A stretch of DNA of 57,155 nt, from NCBI GenBank assembly GCA_017458105.1, contig JAFTGC010000041.1, positions 1 to 57,155 of the forward strand, given 5' to 3'. Below, in pieces: positions 52,027-57,155 of the stretch; position 1 is the stretch's first letter, and every line of letters begins with the position of its first letter. Under the pieces are notes generated by a model, which saw only the letters and a program-made list of their open reading frames with translations, was not told the origin of the DNA and did not search any database. Source of the DNA: Ruminococcus sp. Its GTDB lineage: Bacteria > Bacillota > Clostridia > Oscillospirales > Acutalibacteraceae. Position numbers and translations under genes: made by a program.

Positions 52027-54480
52027 TTGAAAGAAACTGACATCAGCAAGCTTACCACTAAAAGGAATGCCGGCAGTAACGACATCGAAATTGACAAAAA
52101 AGGTGCCGTGCGAGGGATTTTATCCGGAATCTGGAAAATTATCTTAACGCTTATTATGGTTGTTATGTGTGCACTTATAGCAGTTGGGGTGAGTATTGCA
52201 ATTTATATTTACGGAATTGCAACAGAGCCTACAGGCATTGACCTTGTGGCAACCAGTCTTAACCTGACGAGCTTCATATATGTTCAGGACGAGAAAACAG
52301 GCGAATGGCAGGAGTATCAATCACTTTATTCAGGTGAAAACCGAGTATGGGTTGACTTTCAGGATATTCCTCAACAAATGAAAGATGCCATTGTTGCTAT
52401 TGAAGACAAGCGTTTTTATGAACATCACGGTGTTGACTTACAGCGTACGGGCGGTGCGATTTTTTCGCTGGTTTCCGGTACAAGCAACTACGGCGGTTCT
52501 ACCCTTACTCAGCAGTTGATTAAGAACCTTACGGACGACAACGCTGTTTCTCTCAACCGAAAAATCAGGGAAATTTTCCGTGCTATAAATGTTGAGAAGG
52601 AATACACAAAAGACCAGATACTTGAAGCATACCTGAATGTTGTAAACTTTGGTAACAACTGCCAGGGCTGTGAAGCGGCAGCCGAGCTTTACTTTGGCAA
52701 AAAAATTCAGGACTGCTCAATTGCCGAGTGTGCAGCAATTGCCGGAATCACCCAGAACCCGAGTAAATGGAATCCTCTGATGTTCCCGGAAAAAAATAAA
52801 CAGCGACGCGAGATTGTAATCAACGAGATGTATAATCAAAATATGATTTCCAAAGAAGAGTACGACAAGGCGATTAAAGAATCTGCCAATATGAAGTTTA
52901 AGGGTTACAATCAAAAGAAGGAAAAAGAAGAAGTCACTGTTCAAAATTGGTATATGGACGAGCTTTACTACGACCTTCGTGACGATATAGCCGAGCTTAA
53001 CGGAATTTCGATAGATGCAGCCTCAACAAAAATTTACACCGAGGGCTACAAAGTGTACTGTGCTATGGACACAAAAATGCAGAAATACATCGAAAAAGCA
53101 GGCTGTGACATAGACAAAACCTACGACCCGGACCTACAGATTGGTATGACGCTTATGGGCTATGACGGAAGGGTTATTGCCACAACGGGTGCTTCAACCA
53201 AAAAAGAAGGCAACCTTGTTCACGACATTGCAACAATGTCAGCTTTGCAGCCGGGTTCTTCAATTAAACCTGTTATAGTCTACCCTTATGCCATTGAAAA
53301 CAATCTGCTCACTTACGGCTCACTTGTAAAGGACGAACCGCTGGATGTTTATCAGGTAGCAGCTGACGGCTCCGCCATTGAAGGTCCTCCTAACTGGTAT
53401 TCCGGTTACAAAGGCTCAATGTCATTGCCGGATGCAATTGAAATCTCTTCAAACGCAACAGCGGCCCAGGTTATGGATCAGATTACAACAAAAGCTGCCT
53501 ACAAACAGGCAACTCAGCTTATGGGCTTTAGCCACCTTGATCCTAAGGATGGCCAACAGGTCGGTGCTTTGTCAATCGGTGGTATGACAGGCGGTGTTAC
53601 GGTAAGAGAAATGGCTGCCGCCTACGAATACCTCGGTAACGGAGGACAGTACTACAAGCCTTACACCTACTACTATGTTACAGACAATGACGGCAAGGTT
53701 ATAATAGACAATCGTGACGCTATGCCTATTCAGGCATACTCCGATGAAACCGCCGCTATTATGAACAGAGAGCTTTACTACAATATTTCAAACTCAAAAA
53801 ATACTGAGGCATGGCGTTCAAGAATCAGCGGTTGGGAAATTATCGGCAAAACAGGTACAACCAATGACGATAAAGACAGCTGGTTCTGCGGCTGCTCACC
53901 TTATGCAACACTTGCCGTATGGACAGGTTACAAAATGCCTTCAACTGTTAATAACACCAGCGTTGCAGCGTCTACTTTCCAAAAAGTTATGTCACAGTAC
54001 CTAAAGGGCAAGGAAAAGAAGAAGTACAACTTCCCGGCTGATATGCAGGAAATTTCATACTGCGTAAACTCCGGACTGCTCGCCTCGTCCTACTGTTACA
54101 ACACACGGACAGGTTATTACTTTAAGGATAAAATGCCTGACTACTGCTACGGCGATCATTCGGGTACGGTTTACACCAACAACGATGATACCTACGGCAA
54201 CAACAATAACTACGATACAGACTACGACTACAATAACTTTTATAACACAACGGCAGCCGCAACCGAAGCTGCAAGTTATGAAAATCAGTCTGAACCGGAA
54301 ACACAGACCGAGGCTCCTAAACAAACCGAAGCACCGACCGAAGCTCCTAAACAAACGGAAGCAGCACCTGAACCTACGGCAGCACCTGAGCCTGAACCTA
54401 CGGCGGCACCCGAACCGCAGCCAACTCAGGCGGCACCGGCAGCAACTGATGCTCCTTCGGGCGGAGATAACAATAATTAA
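52027..54480 (+). CDS. Class A penicillin-binding protein (PBP1A type)
   Basis: This bifunctional enzyme polymerises and cross-links peptidoglycan. A transmembrane helix (about 28-52) is followed by a GT51 domain with EDKRFYEHHGVDL and GGSTLTQQLIKNL (about 122-170), then a transpeptidase with SxxK in PGSSIKPV (about 415), SSN in EISSNATA and KTGTTNDDKDSWF (about 610). Beyond residue 700 is a low-complexity tail, Asn/Tyr/Asp-rich then Ala/Pro/Glu/Thr repeats. The TTG at 52027 follows GGAGGTGG; longer frames run through the repeat element. hom follows 49 bp on. Confidence 0.95.
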   Translation: MKETDISKLTTKRNAGSNDIEIDKKGAVRGILSGIWKIILTLIMVVMCALIAVGVSIAIYIYGIATEPTGIDLVATSLNLTSFIYVQDEKTGEWQEYQSLYSGENRVWVDFQDIPQQMKDAIVAIEDKRFYEHHGVDLQRTGGAIFSLVSGTSNYGGSTLTQQLIKNLTDDNAVSLNRKIREIFRAINVEKEYTKDQILEAYLNVVNFGNNCQGCEAAAELYFGKKIQDCSIAECAAIAGITQNPSKWNPLMFPEKNKQRREIVINEMYNQNMISKEEYDKAIKESANMKFKGYNQKKEKEEVTVQNWYMDELYYDLRDDIAELNGISIDAASTKIYTEGYKVYCAMDTKMQKYIEKAGCDIDKTYDPDLQIGMTLMGYDGRVIATTGASTKKEGNLVHDIATMSALQPGSSIKPVIVYPYAIENNLLTYGSLVKDEPLDVYQVAADGSAIEGPPNWYSGYKGSMSLPDAIEISSNATAAQVMDQITTKAAYKQATQLMGFSHLDPKDGQQVGALSIGGMTGGVTVREMAAAYEYLGNGGQYYKPYTYYYVTDNDGKVIIDNRDAMPIQAYSDETAAIMNRELYYNISNSKNTEAWRSRISGWEIIGKTGTTNDDKDSWFCGCSPYATLAVWTGYKMPSTVNNTSVAASTFQKVMSQYLKGKEKKKYNFPADMQEISYCVNSGLLASSYCYNTRTGYYFKDKMPDYCYGDHSGTVYTNNDDTYGNNNNYDTDYDYNNFYNTTAAATEAASYENQSEPETQTEAPKQTEAPTEAPKQTEAAPEPTAAPEPEPTAAPEPQPTQAAPAATDAPSGGDNNN

Positions 54481-54529
54481 ATGAAAAACAGAGAATAAAA
54501 TTCAGAAAAGGAAGAAAGAGGTATAAATT

Positions 54530-55747
54530 ATGATTTCAGTAGCAATTATGGGTCACGGAACAGTCGGCTCGGGAGTAGCAGAGATTCTCTTAACTCACAA
54601 ACACAAACTTTTCACTGCACTTGGTGAGGAGCTGTACATAAAGTATATTCTTGATTTGAGAGAATTCCCCGAAAGTCCGGTTGCAGATAGATTTACCAAA
54701 AACTTTAATGACATTATCAACGACCTTGATGTGAGCATTGTTGTAGAAGTTATGGGCGGAACAAACCCGGCTTATGACTATGTAAAACGCAGCCTGCAGG
54801 CAGGCAAGTCTGTTGTTACTTCAAACAAAGAGCTTGTAGCCAAACACGGTGCGGAGCTTTTGGCGATTGCTAAGGAAACCAACGCAAACTTCCTTTACGA
54901 GGCCTCCGTTGGCGGTGGTATTCCAATTTTAAGACCGCTCTCACAGTGCCTTGTTGCAAACGAGGTTGATGAGATTGCAGGTATCCTTAACGGCACAACC
55001 AACTTTATCTTTGGCAAGATGATTAACGACAATATGAACTTTGATGACGCTTTAAAGCTCGCTCAGGATCTGGGTTATGCAGAGCGTAATCCTGAAGCTG
55101 ACATTGAAGGACACGATGCTTGCCGTAAGATTTGTATTTTGGCTTCACTTGCTTTTGGCAAACATGTTTATCCTGATTCTGTTTACACCGAGGGCATTAC
55201 AAAGATTACACTTGATGATGTAAAACATGCTAACAACTTAGGCTATGTTATCAAACTTATAGGCGATGTTAAAAAGACTGAAAACGGCAAACTTGACATT
55301 TGCGTTTGTCCTATGCTTATTTCAAAGGATTGCATACTATCCGACATTAACGATGTATTTAACGGAATTATGGTTAAGGGCGACTGTACAGGCGATGTAG
55401 TGTTTTACGGCAAAGGTGCAGGTAAACTGCCGACAGCTTCTGCTGTTGTTGCCGATATAGTTGACTGCGGTAAGCACCTCAAGACCAGAAAAAGAATGTT
55501 CTGGACAGATGGTGACGGAAGCAATATTGTATCATATAAAGATAGTATAACATCTGTTTATTTAAGAGTTGAGGGCAATGGCGATAAGGCTGTTGAGGCT
55601 TTCAAAGATTCTCAAGTAGTTGATGCAAACGGCGAAACCATTATTCTCACCAAAGAATACCATTTTGGTGAGATTGAAGAAAAACTCGCTGCACTCAAGG
55701 CAGACGGTGTTAATGTACTCTCAGCTATCCGTGTGGGCAATATCTGA
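54530..55747 (+). CDS. hom: Homoserine dehydrogenase
   Basis: Hom reduces aspartate semialdehyde to homoserine for threonine and methionine. The 405-residue protein has the NAD(P) site MGHGTVGSGVAEIL (8-21), TSNKELVAKHG, the substrate segment LNGTTNFIFGKM (about 155) and DIEGHDACRKICILASLAFG (about 190-209). A C-terminal ACT domain (about 345-405) suggests threonine feedback. GAAAGAGG precedes the ATG. lysC follows 71 bp on. Confidence 0.97.
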   Translation: MISVAIMGHGTVGSGVAEILLTHKHKLFTALGEELYIKYILDLREFPESPVADRFTKNFNDIINDLDVSIVVEVMGGTNPAYDYVKRSLQAGKSVVTSNKELVAKHGAELLAIAKETNANFLYEASVGGGIPILRPLSQCLVANEVDEIAGILNGTTNFIFGKMINDNMNFDDALKLAQDLGYAERNPEADIEGHDACRKICILASLAFGKHVYPDSVYTEGITKITLDDVKHANNLGYVIKLIGDVKKTENGKLDICVCPMLISKDCILSDINDVFNGIMVKGDCTGDVVFYGKGAGKLPTASAVVADIVDCGKHLKTRKRMFWTDGDGSNIVSYKDSITSVYLRVEGNGDKAVEAFKDSQVVDANGETIILTKEYHFGEIEEKLAALKADGVNVLSAIRVGNI

Positions 55748-55818
55748 TAAAGCACTTTGCCCGATAAAATAAAAGTAACCGACTGCGTTTGTGGTCGTTT
55801 AGAACAGGAGATTGTAAA

Positions 55819-57021
55819 ATGGCACTTATAGTTCAGAAATTCGGTGGTTCTTCAGTAGCAGATGCCGAGAGAGTGTTCAATGTTGCAAAAATTGTAACCG
55901 ACACTTACAAAAAAGGCAACGATGTAGTAGTTGTTGTTTCCGCTCAGGGTGATACTACCGATGACCTCATTGCAAAGCAAATGGAAATTAATCCTAACGC
56001 TAACAAAAGAGAGCGTGATATGCTTCTTGCTTCAGGCGAACAAATTTCTATTTCTCTTCTTGCAATGGCTATCGAAAAACTCGGCTATCCGGCAATTTCA
56101 CTGCTGGGTTGGCAGGCAGGATTCCTCACAACATCATCTCACACTTCAGCCAGAATTAAAAAAGTTGACGGTCAAAGAATTAAAGATGAAATTGATCAGC
56201 ACAAAATTGTTGTTGTTGCAGGATTTCAGGGAATTAACCCTAAGGATGACCTTACAACGCTCGGTCGTGGCGGCAGCGATACTTCGGCAGTAGCAATTGC
56301 GGCTGCTCTGCACGCAGACCTTTGCCAGATTTTCACCGATGTTGAGGGTGTTTTCACAGCTGACCCAAGAAAGGTTAAAAATGCTATCAAGCTAAAAGAA
56401 ATCTCTTATGATGAAATGCTTGAACTTGCAACACTGGGAGCTCAGGTTCTTAACAACCGCTCAGTTGAAATGGCTAAGAAATACGGAATTGAGCTTGAAG
56501 TACTTTCAAGCCTTACCAATAAACCAGGTACTATTGTAAAGGAGAAACCAAAGATGGAAAAGATGATTATTTCAGGTGTTGCCAAGGACAGCGACATTGC
56601 AAGAATTTCAATAAAGGGTATTCCAAATGAACCGGGCTTTGCCTTTAAGGTATTTTCAAAACTTTCTGCTAAAGACATCAATGTTGACATCATTCTTCAG
56701 TCAGTCGGCAGCGAAGGCAGCAAGGACATTGCTTTCACAATTGCAGCAGACAAAGGTCAGGAGGCTGTTGATATACTCAATGCCCACAAAGAATCCCTCG
56801 GATTTAAAGAAATCAGACTGCACACAAATGTTGCAAAAATTTCCATCGTCGGTGCAGGTATGGAAAGCCACGCAGGCGTTGCAACAAAGATGTTTGAGGC
56901 ACTCTATGACAACAATATAAACATCCAGATGATTGCAACTTCTGAAATTAAGGTATCTGTTCTCATTTCAAAAGATGATGCCGACAGAGCTGTTGCAGCT
57001 ATACACAACAATTTCTTTTAA
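55819..57021 (+). CDS. lysC: Aspartate kinase
   Basis: LysC phosphorylates aspartate, the entry to lysine, threonine and methionine synthesis. The 400-residue protein has VQKFGGSSVADAERV (5-19), GRGGSDTSAVAIAAAL (about 154-169), FTDVEGVFTADPRKV and two C-terminal ACT domains (about 255-400) including SIVGAGMESHAGVATKMFEAL, the usual allosteric site. The ATG at 55819 follows AGGAG. Paired with hom; no thrB or thrC in view. Confidence 0.97.
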   Translation: MALIVQKFGGSSVADAERVFNVAKIVTDTYKKGNDVVVVVSAQGDTTDDLIAKQMEINPNANKRERDMLLASGEQISISLLAMAIEKLGYPAISLLGWQAGFLTTSSHTSARIKKVDGQRIKDEIDQHKIVVVAGFQGINPKDDLTTLGRGGSDTSAVAIAAALHADLCQIFTDVEGVFTADPRKVKNAIKLKEISYDEMLELATLGAQVLNNRSVEMAKKYGIELEVLSSLTNKPGTIVKEKPKMEKMIISGVAKDSDIARISIKGIPNEPGFAFKVFSKLSAKDINVDIILQSVGSEGSKDIAFTIAADKGQEAVDILNAHKESLGFKEIRLHTNVAKISIVGAGMESHAGVATKMFEALYDNNINIQMIATSEIKVSVLISKDDADRAVAAIHNNFF

Positions 57022-57056
57022 TTAAAACGATAAATTAAAAGCGTTCTCTATCCTGA

Positions 57057-57079
57057 TGTGACCCCCAAAAGTTGGACTT
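57057..57079. repeat. Terminal end of an IS3-family insertion sequence
   Basis: TGTGACCCCCAAAAGTTGGAC at 57057-57077 matches the kind of terminal inverted repeat seen in IS3/IS150 elements (CCCCAAAAGTT-GAC). It lies 36 bp after lysC and marks the element boundary. The other end is outside the window. Confidence 0.75.
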
Positions 57080-57085
57080 AAATTT

Positions 57086-57117
57086 AAAGCGTAGTAGTTT
57101 AACGGCTGCTACGCTTT
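57086..57117 (-). terminator. Hairpin after the IS transposase gene
   Basis: AAAGCGTAGTAG (57086-57097) and CTGCTACGCTTT (57106-57117) form a 12-bp stem, with one G-T pair, between the transposase stop and the element end. It could stop transcription from either side. Confidence 0.75.
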
Positions 57118-57119
57118 TG

Positions 57120-57155
57120 TTATGCAGCCAAAAGATTAAGTCTGTAGTTGACAGG
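57120..57155 (-). CDS. IS3-family transposase OrfB, last 11 residues (cut by window edge)
   Basis: The minus-strand frame reads PVNYRLNLLAA then TAA (57120-57122). PVxYR followed by a short tail is how many IS3-family OrfB proteins end (LSPVxYR). Together with the inverted repeat at 57057 this shows an IS3 element lying beyond the right edge. Confidence 0.7.
   Translation of the reverse strand, partial: PVNYRLNLLAA

Noticed and set aside
54055-54354. Minus-strand frame opposite the PBP tail
   Set aside because: Low-complexity Val/Cys-rich shadow of the Asn/Tyr/Pro repeats.

Overview
The window looks like chromosomal DNA from a low-GC Gram-positive anaerobe of the class Clostridia, most likely a Ruminococcus-like member of the Oscillospiraceae. 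This rests on gene content only: a ctsR-mcsA-mcsB-clpC heat-shock operon, paired GlgC/GlgD ADP-glucose pyrophosphorylase subunits, FabK as the enoyl-ACP reductase, a T-box leader, dipicolinate synthase genes (spore formation) and many small lipoproteins and Tyr/Asp/Thr-rich surface proteins. No rRNA, tRNA, CRISPR array or phage gene was seen. Most of the window is ordinary housekeeping sequence, well separated by intrinsic terminators.

Layout. 1-2.3 kb (minus): start of clpC, then mcsB, mcsA and ctsR, with a sigma-A promoter framed by CtsR boxes. 2.3-3.8 kb (minus): thiE-thiD with its own promoter and almost no leader, so no TPP riboswitch. 3.8-6.5 kb (minus): a LytTR regulator, a DUF3021 membrane protein and an ABC-2 exporter. 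6.7-9.8 kb (minus): a lipoprotein and glgB, whose product carries an unusual Lys/Ala/Glu-rich tail containing a fresh 54-bp duplication. 10-13.6 kb: an autoregulated TetR gene, then pdxR divergent from pdxST (vitamin B6). 13.6-17.3 kb: gap (minus), a 505-bp spacer with a possible structured RNA, rny, and a lipoprotein. 17.3-21.5 kb (plus): an isoleucine-type T-box leading ilvA-ridA, an iron alcohol dehydrogenase and a Nudix hydrolase. 21.5-27.3 kb (minus): lgt, a DUF4190 protein, a small membrane protein with its XRE regulator, and a VTC / DUF4956 / secreted beta-helix operon, the least understood module here. 27.5-31.4 kb (minus): glgC-glgD-glgA. 31.8-38.7 kb: a DUF11 protein, a GIY-YIG protein, a duplicated-domain lipoprotein, a DtxR-type regulator with a DUF4250 protein, a GT2-GtrA / phosphodiester glycosidase / membrane protein operon, and dpaAB. 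38.7-43.1 kb: three exported proteins (foldase-like lipoprotein, Thr-repeat membrane protein, beta-helix membrane protein) and a 43-residue Cys-rich peptide. 43.1-51.1 kb (minus): a nine-gene fatty acid operon fabK-fabD-fabG-fabF-accB-fabZ-accC-accD-accA without acpP or fabH. 51.3-57.0 kb: a BofC_C-domain protein, a class A penicillin-binding protein with a small inverted-repeat element in its leader, then hom and lysC. At the right edge lies the end of an IS3-family insertion sequence.

How the genes work together. GlgC/GlgD make ADP-glucose, GlgA extends the glucan and GlgB branches it, from two separate loci. RidA removes the reactive enamine made by IlvA. Hom and LysC feed threonine, the substrate of IlvA. 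Lgt lipidates the several lipoproteins encoded nearby. DpaAB, the BofC_C protein and possibly the Cys-rich peptide point to sporulation. The best candidates for undescribed biology are the VTC-DUF4956-beta-helix operon, the structured spacer before rny, a small repeat family sharing the core CAATACC(G/A)CA, and the Cys-rich peptide.
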